From: Pararobbsia silviterrae
GTDB lineage: Bacteria > Pseudomonadota > Gammaproteobacteria > Burkholderiales > Burkholderiaceae
DNA length: 64,000 bases
Direction of reading: 5' to 3'
NCBI RefSeq assembly: GCF_003628125.1
Contig: NZ_RBZU01000002.1
Coordinates: 62,001-126,000, forward strand
The notes under the pieces are model-generated. The model was not told the DNA's origin. It did no database searches and was given only the letters and a program-made list of their open reading frames with translations. The position numbers and the translations under genes are program-made. This document shows, piece after piece, positions 40,711 through 49,362 of this stretch (position 1 is the stretch's first letter; every line of letters starts with the position of its first letter).

Positions 40711-41904
40711 ATGTATAACTTGCCTGACGAACGCGGCCACTTCGGCCCGTACGGCGGTATTTTCGTCGCCGAAACCCTGATTCACGCGCTCGACGATCTG
40801 CGCGCGCAATACGAGAAGTACCAGAACGACCCCGACTTCCTCGCCGAATACACGCGCGAGCTCAAGCATTTCGTCGGCCGTCCCTCGCCGATCTATCACG
40901 CGCAGCGCTGGAGCGAGATGCTCGGCGGCGCGCAGATCTATCTGAAGCGCGAAGACCTCAATCACACGGGCGCCCACAAGATCAACAACGTGATCGGCCA
41001 GGCGCTGCTCGCGAAGCGCATGGGCAAGCCGCGCGTGATCGCCGAGACGGGCGCGGGCCAGCATGGCGTCGCGACCGCGACGATCGCCGCGCGCTTCGGC
41101 ATGGAGTGCGTCGTCTACATGGGCTCGGAAGACGTGCGCCGCCAGGCCGCGAACGTCTATCGGATGAAGCTGCTCGGCGCGACCGTCGTGCCTGTCGAAT
41201 CGGGTTCGCGCACGCTCAAGGACGCGCTCAACGAAGCGATGCGCGACTGGGTCACGAACATCGAGAACACCTTCTACATCATCGGCACGGTCGCGGGTCC
41301 GCACCCGTATCCGATGATGGTGCGCGACTTCCAGCGCGTGATCGGCGACGAGTGCAAGGTGCAGATGCCCGAGATGATCGGCCGTCAGCCCGATGCCGTG
41401 ATCGCGTGCGTCGGCGGCGGATCGAACGCGATGGGGATCTTCTATCCGTATATCGACGACAAGGACGTCGCGCTGATCGGCGTCGAAGCGAACGGCGACG
41501 GGCTCGATACGGGGCGCCACGCGGCGTCGCTGCAAGGCGGCACGCCGGGCGTGCTGCACGGCAACCGGACCTATCTGCTGCAGGACGCGGACGGTCAGAT
41601 CATCGAGACGCATTCGGTGTCGGCCGGGCTCGACTATCCGGGCGTCGGTCCCGAGCACGCATGGCTCAAGGATTCGGGCCGCGCGAGCTACGTCGGCATC
41701 ACCGACGAAGAAGCGCTCGAGGCCTTCCATACGCTGTGCCGCATCGAGGGGATCATTCCCGCGCTCGAATCGAGTCATGCGATCGCGCATGCGGCGAAGA
41801 TCGCGCCGTCGATGCCGCGCGACAAGGTGTTGCTCGTCAATCTGTCCGGTCGTGGCGACAAGGACATGCATACCGTCGCCGAGCGCGGCGGTATCGAGCT
41901 CTGA
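40711..41904 (+). CDS. trpB: Tryptophan synthase beta chain
   Basis: PLP enzyme joining indole and serine. The 397 residues have the PLP lysine K90 in [29 protein letters not shown], the phosphate-binding glycine loop [12 protein letters not shown], and [10 protein letters not shown] at the end. Full length, TrpB1 type. The DNA methyltransferase gene begins 14 bases after its stop and trpA follows that, so the two tryptophan synthase subunits are separated by one gene. Confidence 0.97.
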   Translation: MYNLPDERGHFGPYGGIFVAETLIHALDDLRAQYEKYQNDPDFLAEYTRELKHFVGRPSPIYHAQRWSEMLGGAQIYLKREDLNHTGAHKINNVIGQALLAKRMGKPRVIAETGAGQHGVATATIAARFGMECVVYMGSEDVRRQAANVYRMKLLGATVVPVESGSRTLKDALNEAMRDWVTNIENTFYIIGTVAGPHPYPMMVRDFQRVIGDECKVQMPEMIGRQPDAVIACVGGGSNAMGIFYPYIDDKDVALIGVEANGDGLDTGRHAASLQGGTPGVLHGNRTYLLQDADGQIIETHSVSAGLDYPGVGPEHAWLKDSGRASYVGITDEEALEAFHTLCRIEGIIPALESSHAIAHAAKIAPSMPRDKVLLVNLSGRGDKDMHTVAERGGIEL

Positions 41905-41918
41905 GCCGCGCCGCACGT

Positions 41919-42773
41919 ATGTCGATGCGTGACGACCCGATCAAGATCGCGGACGCGGCCGGCGGATCGCCGGCCGCGGCGGTGCACACGACCGATGGCG
42001 CGCAGGCGGCGCCGTCGATCGCGCTGCATCACCGCGATTTCCTGACCGACGTCGTGAATCTGCCCGACCAGTCGATCGACCTGATTCTGGCCGATCCGCC
42101 GTACGGGCTCGGCAAGGACTACGGCAACGATTCGGACATGCGCTCCGGCGAGGACTTTCTCGCCTGGACGCGCCACTGGCTCGAACTCGCGCTGCCGAAG
42201 CTCAAGCCGCGCGGCTCGCTCTACATCTTCTGCACCTGGCAGTACGCGCCGGAAATCTTCAGCTTTCTGAAGACGAAGCTCACGATGATCAACGAGATCG
42301 TCTGGGACCGGCGCGTGCCGAGCATGGGCGGAACGACGCGACGCTTCACGTCGGTTCACGACAACATCGGGCTGTTCGCGGTGTCGAAGGACTACTACTT
42401 CGACCTCGATCCGGTCCGCATCCCGTACGACGCGGCCACGAAGAAAGCACGGTCCCGGCGCATCTTCGAGGGCAGCAAGTGGCTCGAAATGGGCTACAAC
42501 CCGAAGGACGTCTGGTCCGTGTCCAGATTGCACCGCCAGCACGCGGAACGCGTCGATCATCCGACGCAGAAGCCGCTCGAGATCATCTCGAGAATGGTGC
42601 TCGCGAGCTGCCCGCCGGGCGGCACCGTACTCGACCCGTTCATGGGCAGCGGCACGACCGCTGTCGCCTGTGCGATGCACGGGCGTCACTTCGTCGGCTA
42701 CGAGATCAACGCCGACTATCACGCGGTCGCCCGTCAACGCATTGCCGATATTCCTCACCATGTCCCGAATTGA
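41919..42773 (+). CDS. Orphan DNA methyltransferase (N6-adenine or N4-cytosine, beta class)
   Basis: SAM-dependent DNA methylase of 284 residues. The catalytic motif DPPYGL is at 59-64 and the SAM-binding FMGSGTT at about 241-247, so motif IV precedes motif I, as in the beta class. [14 protein letters not shown] and GYEINADY are further class motifs. No restriction endonuclease gene is adjacent. The enzyme sits between trpB and trpA and overlaps trpA by 14 bases, so it is probably co-expressed with them. I recall a Burkholderia cenocepacia methylase at the same locus assigned to GTWWAC; specificity here is untested. An ATG two codons downstream is an alternative start. Confidence 0.88.
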   Translation: MSMRDDPIKIADAAGGSPAAAVHTTDGAQAAPSIALHHRDFLTDVVNLPDQSIDLILADPPYGLGKDYGNDSDMRSGEDFLAWTRHWLELALPKLKPRGSLYIFCTWQYAPEIFSFLKTKLTMINEIVWDRRVPSMGGTTRRFTSVHDNIGLFAVSKDYYFDLDPVRIPYDAATKKARSRRIFEGSKWLEMGYNPKDVWSVSRLHRQHAERVDHPTQKPLEIISRMVLASCPPGGTVLDPFMGSGTTAVACAMHGRHFVGYEINADYHAVARQRIADIPHHVPN

Positions 42774-43578
42774 AAAAACTTTCGCGGCGCTTGCCGCTCA
42801 AGGCCGCAAGGGCCTGATCCCGTTCATCACGGCGGGCGACCCCGATCCCGCGCGGACCGTCGAATTCATGCACGCGCTCGTCAAGGGCGGCGCGGACGTC
42901 ATCGAGCTCGGCGTGCCGTTTTCCGATCCGATGGCCGACGGCCCCGTGATCCAGCGCTCGTCGGAGCGCGCGCTCGCGCGCGGCGTATCGCTGCGCCGCG
43001 TGCTCGACGACGTGCGCACGTTCCGGACGTCGAACGCGACGACGCCCGTCGTGCTCATGGGCTATGCGAATCCGATCGAACGCATGGGCGTCGACGCGTT
43101 CGCGAAGGCCGCGAGCGAAGCGGGCGTCGACGGCGTGCTCGTGGTCGACTATCCGCCCGAGGAATCGCATGAATTCGCCGCGAAACTCGGCGAATTCGAC
43201 CTCGATCCGATCTTCCTGATCGCACCGACCTCGCTCGACGAACGGATCGCCGCGGTCGGTCAGATCGCGCGCGGCTATGTGTACTACGTCTCGCTCAAGG
43301 GCGTGACCGGCGCCGGAAATCTGGACGTTTCCAGTATCGCGAGTAAAATTCCGGCCATTCAATCGCGTGTGCCGGTTCCTGTCGGGGTCGGATTCGGTAT
43401 TCGCGACGCCGAGTCCGCCCGGCGCGTCGCCGAGCATTCGGACGCGGTTGTCATCGGCAGCCGGATCGTCCAGCTGCTCGAACAGGCGGCGCCCGAGGCC
43501 GCGGTGCCCGCGCTGATCGAGTTCGTCGCGGGTGTGCGCGCGGCGCTCGACGCACCCACGGGTGCGGCGGCGGCTTGA
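42760..43578 (+). CDS. trpA: Tryptophan synthase alpha chain
   Basis: Cleaves indole-3-glycerol phosphate, passing indole to TrpB. The 272-residue TIM barrel has the catalytic glutamate E49 ([17 protein letters not shown]) and aspartate D60, [23 protein letters not shown] and [13 protein letters not shown] for phosphate binding. The ATG at 42760 lies within the end of the methyltransferase gene (14-base overlap), indicating coupled translation. The earlier open frame is not family-like. Confidence 0.96.
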   Translation: MSRIEKTFAALAAQGRKGLIPFITAGDPDPARTVEFMHALVKGGADVIELGVPFSDPMADGPVIQRSSERALARGVSLRRVLDDVRTFRTSNATTPVVLMGYANPIERMGVDAFAKAASEAGVDGVLVVDYPPEESHEFAAKLGEFDLDPIFLIAPTSLDERIAAVGQIARGYVYYVSLKGVTGAGNLDVSSIASKIPAIQSRVPVPVGVGFGIRDAESARRVAEHSDAVVIGSRIVQLLEQAAPEAAVPALIEFVAGVRAALDAPTGAAAA

Positions 43579-43586
43579 CCTTACAT

Positions 43587-43614
43587 CGTCCGCGAACCGC
43601 ATCGTTCGCGGACG
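43587..43614 (+). other. Hairpin between trpA and accD
   Basis: 10-bp inverted repeat CGTCCGCGAA/TTCGCGGACG with an 8-base loop, 9 bases after the trpA stop. There is no T tract, so it is probably not a full terminator; accD follows 63 bases later. Confidence 0.5.
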
Positions 43615-43677
43615 CGCGTGTCGGCGTGACCGTCTCCGGACGGACCGCGTCGCTCGCGTAATCAACAAGGAGTATTG

Positions 43678-44550
43678 ATGAGCTGGCTCGATAAACTGCT
43701 TCCGCCGAAGATCAAGCAAACGGATCCGGCAAGCCGCAAGAGCATTCCCGAGGGTCTCTGGATCAAGTGCCCGAGCTGCGAGTCCGTGTTGTACCGGACC
43801 GACGTCGCGGCGAACCTCTCGGTCTGCCCGAAGTGCGACCACCATATGCGGATCAATGCGCGCGCGCGTCTCGATGCGCTGCTCGATCCCGAAGGCCGCT
43901 ACGAAATCGGCCAGGAAGTCGTGCCTGTCGATCCGCTCAAGTTCAAGGACAGCCGCAAGTATCCCGATCGTCTCAAGGAAGCGATGGACGAGACGGGCGA
44001 AACCGACGCGATGGTCGTCATGGGCGGCGCGATCCATACCTTGCCGGTCGTCGTCGCGTGTTTCGAGTTCGCGTTCATGGGCGGCTCGATGGGCTCGGTC
44101 GTCGGCGAACGCTTCGTGCGCGGCGCGCGCACGGCGCTCGAGCAGCAAGTGCCGTTCATCTGCGTGACGGCCTCGGGCGGCGCGCGGATGCAGGAAAGCC
44201 TGCTGTCGCTCATGCAGATGGCCAAGACGACCGCGATGCTCACGCAGCTCTCCGAAGCGAAGCTGCCGTTTATCTCGGTGCTGACCGATCCGACGATGGG
44301 CGGCGTGTCGGCGAGCTTTGCGTTCCTCGGCGACGTCGTCATCGCGGAACCGAAGGCGCTGATCGGCTTCGCGGGCCCGCGCGTGATCGAACAGACCGTG
44401 CGCGAGAAGCTGCCCGAAGGCTTCCAGCGTGCCGAATTCCTGCTCAAGTCGGGCGCGATCGACATGATCGTCGACCGCCGCAAGATGCGCGAGGAAATCG
44501 CGCGTCTGCTCGCGCTGCTCACGCGTCTGCCGGCCGACGCGGTCGCCTGA
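43678..44550 (+). CDS. accD: Acetyl-CoA carboxylase carboxyltransferase subunit beta
   Basis: With AccA it transfers CO2 from biotin to acetyl-CoA, giving malonyl-CoA for fatty acid synthesis. The 290-residue protein has an N-terminal four-cysteine zinc ribbon (C31, C34, C50, C53: CPSC and CPKC), followed by the crotonase-fold core with [29 protein letters not shown] and [18 protein letters not shown]. The ATG at 43678 has an AAGGAG site; the TTG one codon before is rejected. A terminator-like hairpin follows before folC. Confidence 0.96.
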   Translation: MSWLDKLLPPKIKQTDPASRKSIPEGLWIKCPSCESVLYRTDVAANLSVCPKCDHHMRINARARLDALLDPEGRYEIGQEVVPVDPLKFKDSRKYPDRLKEAMDETGETDAMVVMGGAIHTLPVVVACFEFAFMGGSMGSVVGERFVRGARTALEQQVPFICVTASGGARMQESLLSLMQMAKTTAMLTQLSEAKLPFISVLTDPTMGGVSASFAFLGDVVIAEPKALIGFAGPRVIEQTVREKLPEGFQRAEFLLKSGAIDMIVDRRKMREEIARLLALLTRLPADAVA

Positions 44551-44620
44551 TCGCGAGACGCTCCCCGTTCGCGGCGGCACGGCCGATGCCGCGCATCGCC
44601 CGACACGGACTCTCTTGAAC

Positions 44621-44648
44621 AACGCGGCTTCGGCCGCGTTTGCTTTTT
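44621..44648 (+). terminator. Terminator-like hairpin just upstream of folC
   Basis: 8-bp stem AACGCGGC/GCCGCGTT with a TTCG loop, followed by TGCTTTTT. It ends only 7 bases before the folC ATG, occupying the place of a ribosome site, so it may both terminate accD transcripts and limit folC expression. Confidence 0.8.
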
Positions 44649-44655
44649 ACGCCTG

Positions 44656-45966
44656 ATGACTACCTTCGCGACGCTTGGCGACTGGCTCGCCCACCTCGAA
44701 ACCGCGCACCCTGTCGGCATCGACATGGGGCTCACGCGGATCGGCAAAGTCAAGGACGCACTCGGACTCCGGTTCGAATGCCCCGTTTTTACGGTCGGCG
44801 GCACGAACGGCAAGGGCTCGACGTGCGCGCTGCTCGAAACGATTCTGCTGCGCGCGGGCTATAAGGTCGGCTGCCATACGTCGCCGCATCTGCTCGCGTT
44901 CAACGAGCGCGCGCGGATCAACGGCGTCGATGCGAGCGACGAGGCGCTCGTGCGTCACTTCGAGATCGTCGAAGCCGCGCGCACGAGCCTGCCCGAGCCG
45001 GTTTCGCTGACCTATTTCGAATTCACGACGCTCGCGATCATGCATCTGTTCGCGAGCGCGGGGCTCGATGCCGTGATCCTCGAAGTCGGTCTCGGCGGAC
45101 GTCTCGACGCGGTCAATGTCATCGATACGGATTGCGCGATCATCGCGAGCATCGATATCGACCACGCCGACTATCTCGGCGACACGCGCGAGAAGATCGC
45201 GTTCGAGAAGGCCGGCATATTCCGGGCCGGCCGCCCGGCCGTCTGCGGCGATCCGCTGCCGCCGCAGACGCTGATCGATCACGCGACCGAGATCGGCGCG
45301 GACCTCTGGCTCGTCGGCCGCGATTTCCGCTGCGATCCGCAACCCGGCGCGGAGCGCCAGCAATGGACCTATTCGGGCCGCGCGCTCAAGCGACCCGCGC
45401 TCGCCTATCCGGCGCTGCGCGGCGCGAACCAGCTGCTCAACGCATCGGCCGCGCTCGCGGCGCTCGAAGCGATGCGCGACCGCTTGCCGGTCGCGGCGCA
45501 GGACATCCGGCTCGGGCTCGCGAACGTCGAATTGCCCGGGCGTTTCCAGGTCGTGCCGGGCAAGCCGCAGGTCATTCTCGACGTCGCGCACAACCCGCAC
45601 GCGGCGGCCGTGCTCGCGCAGAACCTCGGCAATATGGGCTACTTCCCGTACACGTACGCGGTGTTCGGTGCGATGAAGGACAAGGACATCGCGGCGATCG
45701 TCCGGCAACTGCACGATGAAATCGATTTCTGGTACGTCGCGGATCTGCCGACGCCGCGCGCGGCGACCGCGGCGATGCTCGAACGCTATCTGCGCGAGGC
45801 GGGCGTCGTCGACGATGCCGACCACGGCGTACGCACGTTTGACTCGGCGCGCGCCGCGTTCGCCGCAGTGCAAGAAAAAGCGGGTGAAAATGATAGAATC
45901 GTGGTCTTCGGATCGCATTACACTGTCGCCGACGTGATGGCGTACCGAAAACTCCAGCATCATTGA
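44656..45966 (+). CDS. folC: Dihydrofolate synthase/folylpolyglutamate synthase
   Basis: Adds glutamate to dihydropteroate and to folates using ATP. The 436-residue Mur-ligase-like protein has the P-loop GGTNGKGST (about 48-56), HTSPHLLAFNERARIN, LEVGLGGRLDAVN, DHADYLGDTREKIAFEKAGI and ILDVAHNPHAAAVL. ATG start, with no visible Shine-Dalgarno because a hairpin fills that space. Order accD-folC-dedD-cvpA-purF is the same as in E. coli. Confidence 0.95.
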   Translation: MTTFATLGDWLAHLETAHPVGIDMGLTRIGKVKDALGLRFECPVFTVGGTNGKGSTCALLETILLRAGYKVGCHTSPHLLAFNERARINGVDASDEALVRHFEIVEAARTSLPEPVSLTYFEFTTLAIMHLFASAGLDAVILEVGLGGRLDAVNVIDTDCAIIASIDIDHADYLGDTREKIAFEKAGIFRAGRPAVCGDPLPPQTLIDHATEIGADLWLVGRDFRCDPQPGAERQQWTYSGRALKRPALAYPALRGANQLLNASAALAALEAMRDRLPVAAQDIRLGLANVELPGRFQVVPGKPQVILDVAHNPHAAAVLAQNLGNMGYFPYTYAVFGAMKDKDIAAIVRQLHDEIDFWYVADLPTPRAATAAMLERYLREAGVVDDADHGVRTFDSARAAFAAVQEKAGENDRIVVFGSHYTVADVMAYRKLQHH

Positions 45967-45993
45967 CCCCCGACCGGGATCCACGCAGCGAAT

Positions 45994-46956
45994 ATGGGCC
46001 TATTTTCGTTCGGCAACAAAGACGCTTCGGCAACGTCGGCGCGTGGCGGCAATTCGTCCGGGTCGGCGGGGCGCGCGAGCCGGCGAGGCGCGGACCGGTC
46101 CGAGACCGAGGGCCTGCGCCGCCGTCGCCAGAGCGAACCGGCCGACGCGAATATGCTGGATCCGACGCTGCCCGAAAAGCAGCGTGCGCGCCGGCGGCTC
46201 ATCGGCGCGATTGCGCTGGTTCTCGCGGCCGTCGTGATTTTGCCGATGGTCCTCGACTCCCATCCGAAGCCCGCGACCGACGGCATCGCGATCGAGATTC
46301 CGGCGCACGACGACGCCCCGGCGCCGGGCGCGGCATCGGCGCCCGAGGGATCGACCGCGGCCTATGAGGCGGCGGACGACGAAAGCGGGGCAGGTGCCTC
46401 CGCGCCTTCGACCTCGGCCGCGGCGGGCGTCGCGGGTCTCGCGCCGGCCAGCGGCGGCGATTCGAATTCGACGGCCAACGCTTCATCCAATTCATCCACG
46501 GGCCTCGCGTCGGGCGGCAAGCGCGCGACGTCGGCCGACGCGAGCGTGAAGTCGAGTACCGGCCCGTCCGCCAACGCGGCCGCGACGCAGACGGCACGAC
46601 CGTCGGTCAATGCGCCGGCTGCGAATGCAGCGAATCCTTCGTCTGAACAAAGCACGCGCGGCGATGCGACATCGACGGCCTCGACGGCCGCCAAGGCGCC
46701 GACCGCGAACGATGCGCCGCCCGCGGGCAGTCATTTCGTCGTACAGATCGGCGCGTTCTCGAGCGAGGCGCCGGCCCAGGCCTGGGTCGCCAAGTTGAAA
46801 GCGGCGGGCGTGCCCGCATATGTGCAGCATGCGCGTCAGGATGACGGCAGCGACCGCGTGCTCGTGCGCGCGGGGCCGTTCGCCGACCGCGCGGCGGCCG
46901 AGGCGGCAGTCCGCAAGGTCCGCACGGTCGATGCGCCGGCCGATGCGCACGGATGA
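45994..46956 (+). CDS. dedD: SPOR-domain cell-division protein, DedD-like
   Basis: Single-pass inner-membrane protein that binds denuded peptidoglycan at the septum. The 320 residues consist of a short basic cytoplasmic part, one transmembrane helix at about 69-87 (LIGAIALVLAAVVILPMVL), a long Ala/Ser/Thr-rich periplasmic linker, and a C-terminal SPOR domain (about 243-315: HFVVQIGAFSSEAPAQAWVA, VLVRAGPFADRAAAEAAV). Identity as DedD rests on domain layout and its place between folC and cvpA. Confidence 0.88.
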   Translation: MGLFSFGNKDASATSARGGNSSGSAGRASRRGADRSETEGLRRRRQSEPADANMLDPTLPEKQRARRRLIGAIALVLAAVVILPMVLDSHPKPATDGIAIEIPAHDDAPAPGAASAPEGSTAAYEAADDESGAGASAPSTSAAAGVAGLAPASGGDSNSTANASSNSSTGLASGGKRATSADASVKSSTGPSANAAATQTARPSVNAPAANAANPSSEQSTRGDATSTASTAAKAPTANDAPPAGSHFVVQIGAFSSEAPAQAWVAKLKAAGVPAYVQHARQDDGSDRVLVRAGPFADRAAAEAAVRKVRTVDAPADAHG

Positions 46957-47010
46957 ACGGCGCGTGCGGCGTGAATCGTGCGTGCGGCGCGCGGGCCGGG
47001 GACTGATCCG

Positions 47011-47505
47011 ATGCTGACCGGATTCGACTACGCGGTCATGATCGTCATCGGGCTGTCGGCGCTGCGCGGCATGTGGCGCGGTTTGCTCGCGGAAATTTTT
47101 GCACTGGCAGGATATGTCATCGCATTTCTTGTCGCGAGGCACTATGTTGGAGAGGTTGCCGGATGGATTCCGTCGACCTGGCCCGGCGGCGAGATGACGC
47201 AATTGCTGCTAGCCTTCGCGCTGTTGTTCATCGCGACGATGCTCGTGATCGGCGTGCTCGCCGCGCTCGCGAATCGGATGACGGAAGCAACGGGGCTGCG
47301 CGCGGTCGATCGCTCGCTCGGCATGGTGTTCGGGCTTGCACGCGGTGTGCTGCTGGTGCTGCTGATGGTGGCGCTGGCGGGGCTGACGACCTTGCCGCAA
47401 CAGGATTTTTGGCGCAACGGACTGCTGCGGCCCTATGCCGAGCAGGGCGTGCGCGGATTGAAGCCGCTCTTGCCGGACACGCTGGCGGCCTATGTGCACT
47501 ACTGA
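47011..47505 (+). CDS. cvpA: CvpA family membrane protein
   Basis: Inner-membrane protein named for its need in colicin V production, later linked to envelope stress tolerance. The 164 residues hold four hydrophobic helices; TGFDYAVMIVIGLSALRGMWRG at the start is typical, as is GLRAVDRSLGMVFGLARGVL. The ATG at 47011 fits the family; the frame is open eleven codons further upstream. It lies 54 bases after dedD and 84 bases before purF, the standard order. Confidence 0.9.
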   Translation: MLTGFDYAVMIVIGLSALRGMWRGLLAEIFALAGYVIAFLVARHYVGEVAGWIPSTWPGGEMTQLLLAFALLFIATMLVIGVLAALANRMTEATGLRAVDRSLGMVFGLARGVLLVLLMVALAGLTTLPQQDFWRNGLLRPYAEQGVRGLKPLLPDTLAAYVHY

Positions 47506-47589
47506 GGGCGCTCGATGCGCGTACGGGTGCGATACGGCCATGCGTAGCAAGCGCGACGTGAAGGATTCGGTTCACTAGAAGGACATGCC

Positions 47590-49140
47590 ATGTGCGGCAT
47601 CGTAGGTGCAGTTTCAAAATCGCCCGTCAATCAGCTGATCTATGACAGCTTGCTGCTGCTGCAGCACCGCGGGCAGGATGCCGCCGGCATCGCGACGGCG
47701 AACGGCAGCAATTTCCACATGTACAAGGCGAACGGCATGGTCCGCGACGTGTTCCGCACGCGCAACATGCGGTCGCTGCCCGGCACGACGGGCATCGGCC
47801 AGGTCCGCTATCCGACGGCCGGTTCGGCGACGAGCGAAGAGGAAGCCCAGCCGTTCTACGTGAACGCGCCGTACGGCATCATCCTCGCGCACAACGGCAA
47901 TCTGACGAACTGGCAACAGCTCAAGGAAGAGATGTTCCGGATCGACCGCCGTCACCTGAACACGAACTCGGATACCGAAGTGCTGCTCAACGTGCTCGCG
48001 CACGAACTGCAGCTCACGAGCACCGGGCTCTCGCTCGATCTCGACACGCTGTTCAAGGCCGTCAACGGCGTGCACAAGCGCGTCAAGGGGTCGTACGCGA
48101 TCGTCGCGATGATCGCCGGCTACGGGCTGCTCGCGTTCCGCGATCCGTTCGGCATCCGTCCGCTGAGTCTCGGCAAGCTCGAAACCCCGCAAGGCACCGA
48201 ATGGATCGTCGCGTCGGAGTCGGTCGCGATCGAGGGCGTCGGTTTCGAATTCGTGCGCAACCTCGAACCCGGCGAAGCGATCTTCATCGATCTCGAGGGC
48301 AATATCAGCGCGCGCCAGTGCGCGGACAAGCCGTCGCTGTATCCGTGCATTTTCGAATACGTCTATCTCGCGCGGCCCGATTCGGTGCTCGACGGCGTGC
48401 CCGTCTATAACGCGCGGCTGCTCATGGGCAACTATCTCGCCGAGAAAATCAAGCGCGAGCTGCCGGACGTCGAGATCGACGTCGTGATGCCGATCCCCGA
48501 TTCGAGCCGGCCCGCGGCGATGCAGGTCGCGAGCAAGCTCGGCGTCGAGTACCGCGAGGGCTTCTTCAAGAACCGCTACGTGGGCCGGACCTTCATCATG
48601 CCGGGTCAGGCGGTGCGCAAGAAGTCCGTGCGCCAGAAGCTCAACGCGATGGGCGTCGAGTTCAAGGGCAAGAACGTGCTGATCGTCGACGACTCGATCG
48701 TGCGCGGCACGACGAGCCACGAGATCGTGCAGATGGCGCGCGATGCGGGCGCGAAGAAGGTCATCTTCGCATCGGCCGCGCCGCCCGTGCGTTTCCCGAA
48801 CGTCTACGGCATCGACATGCCGACGCGCAGCGAACTCGTCGCGCATGGCCGCACCGACGAGGAGGTCGCGCAGCTGATCGGCGCCGACTACCTCGTCTAT
48901 CAGGATCTCGAGGACATGAAGCGCGCGATCCGCGACATCAATCCCGAGCTCGCCGACTTCGAAGCCTCGTGTTTCGACGGCAAATACGTGACGGGCGACG
49001 TGACCGACGGCTATCTCGACAGCATCGAGCGCGCGCGCATGCAGCCGGCTTCGCAGAAGGACCGCGATCCGGCGGGCGACGGCAGCCTCGACGCGGAGCC
49101 GCCCGCGCGCTCGCAACTGCATCTGCAGTTGTCCGCGTGA
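47590..49140 (+). CDS. purF: Amidophosphoribosyltransferase
   Basis: First committed step of purine synthesis: transfers the glutamine amide to PRPP. After removal of Met, Cys2 of MCGIVGAV is the glutaminase nucleophile. QHRGQDAAGI, HNGNLTN and the phosphoribosyltransferase motif VLIVDDSIVRGTTSHEIV (about 361-378) follow. Length 516 residues, a little longer than the E. coli enzyme owing to a polar C-terminal tail. The start is ATG. A GC-rich hairpin (49172-49190) without a T tract follows the stop. Confidence 0.96.
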   Translation: MCGIVGAVSKSPVNQLIYDSLLLLQHRGQDAAGIATANGSNFHMYKANGMVRDVFRTRNMRSLPGTTGIGQVRYPTAGSATSEEEAQPFYVNAPYGIILAHNGNLTNWQQLKEEMFRIDRRHLNTNSDTEVLLNVLAHELQLTSTGLSLDLDTLFKAVNGVHKRVKGSYAIVAMIAGYGLLAFRDPFGIRPLSLGKLETPQGTEWIVASESVAIEGVGFEFVRNLEPGEAIFIDLEGNISARQCADKPSLYPCIFEYVYLARPDSVLDGVPVYNARLLMGNYLAEKIKRELPDVEIDVVMPIPDSSRPAAMQVASKLGVEYREGFFKNRYVGRTFIMPGQAVRKKSVRQKLNAMGVEFKGKNVLIVDDSIVRGTTSHEIVQMARDAGAKKVIFASAAPPVRFPNVYGIDMPTRSELVAHGRTDEEVAQLIGADYLVYQDLEDMKRAIRDINPELADFEASCFDGKYVTGDVTDGYLDSIERARMQPASQKDRDPAGDGSLDAEPPARSQLHLQLSA

Positions 49141-49202
49141 CGGATCGCGTCCGCGCATGCCCTTGATGTGCGGCGCGCCTCGCGCGCGCCGTGCTACCAT
49201 CT

Positions 49203-49276
49203 GGCTCACGCGTCGATTTGAATCAGCTTGCGGACGCGGGGGCCTCGGCCCCGAATCAGCTAAAGCGAGGTGAGCC
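49203..49276 (+). promoter_or_regulatory. SAM-II (SAM-alpha) riboswitch in the metZ leader
   Basis: Aptamer-like RNA upstream of metZ. P1 is CGCGTC (49209-49214) with GACGCG (49233-49238). Its loop contains GATTTG and CAGCTTGC at the conserved SAM-II positions, and the 3' strand has GCTAAAGCG, the other hallmark. A small GC hairpin (49239-49252) is inserted between P1 and the 3' strand, and an outer helix GGCTCA/TGAGCC (49203-49208 and 49271-49276) closes the whole element. The target gene encodes methionine synthesis, as expected for a SAM sensor. A TACCAT at 49195-49200 could be the -10 box. The pseudoknot was not modelled base by base. Confidence 0.78.
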
Positions 49277-49307
49277 GCCGGGGCTGTGCGACCGGCGCGG
49301 AGATTTG

Positions 49308-49348
49308 AAAGCCCGCTTTGCATGACTGCAAAGCGGGCTTTGTGCTTT
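49308..49348 (+). terminator. Terminator hairpin of the metZ leader
   Basis: 15-bp perfect stem AAAGCCCGCTTTGCA/TGCAAAGCGGGCTTT with a 4-base loop, followed by GTGCTTTT. It ends 14 bases before the metZ ATG and 32 bases after the riboswitch, so it is the likely expression platform (it could also just end purF transcripts). Confidence 0.75.
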
Positions 49349-49362
49349 TCAAGGACCGGAAA

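Noticed and set aside
41106-41918. Possible N-terminal extension of the methyltransferase inside trpB
   Set aside because: The extra sequence is out-of-frame trpB with Arg-rich composition; the ATG at 41919, just after the trpB stop, gives a normal beta-class methylase.
49172-49190. GC hairpin after purF as a terminator
   Set aside because: 7-bp stem with no T tract on either side; the T-flanked stem at 49308-49348 is the better candidate.
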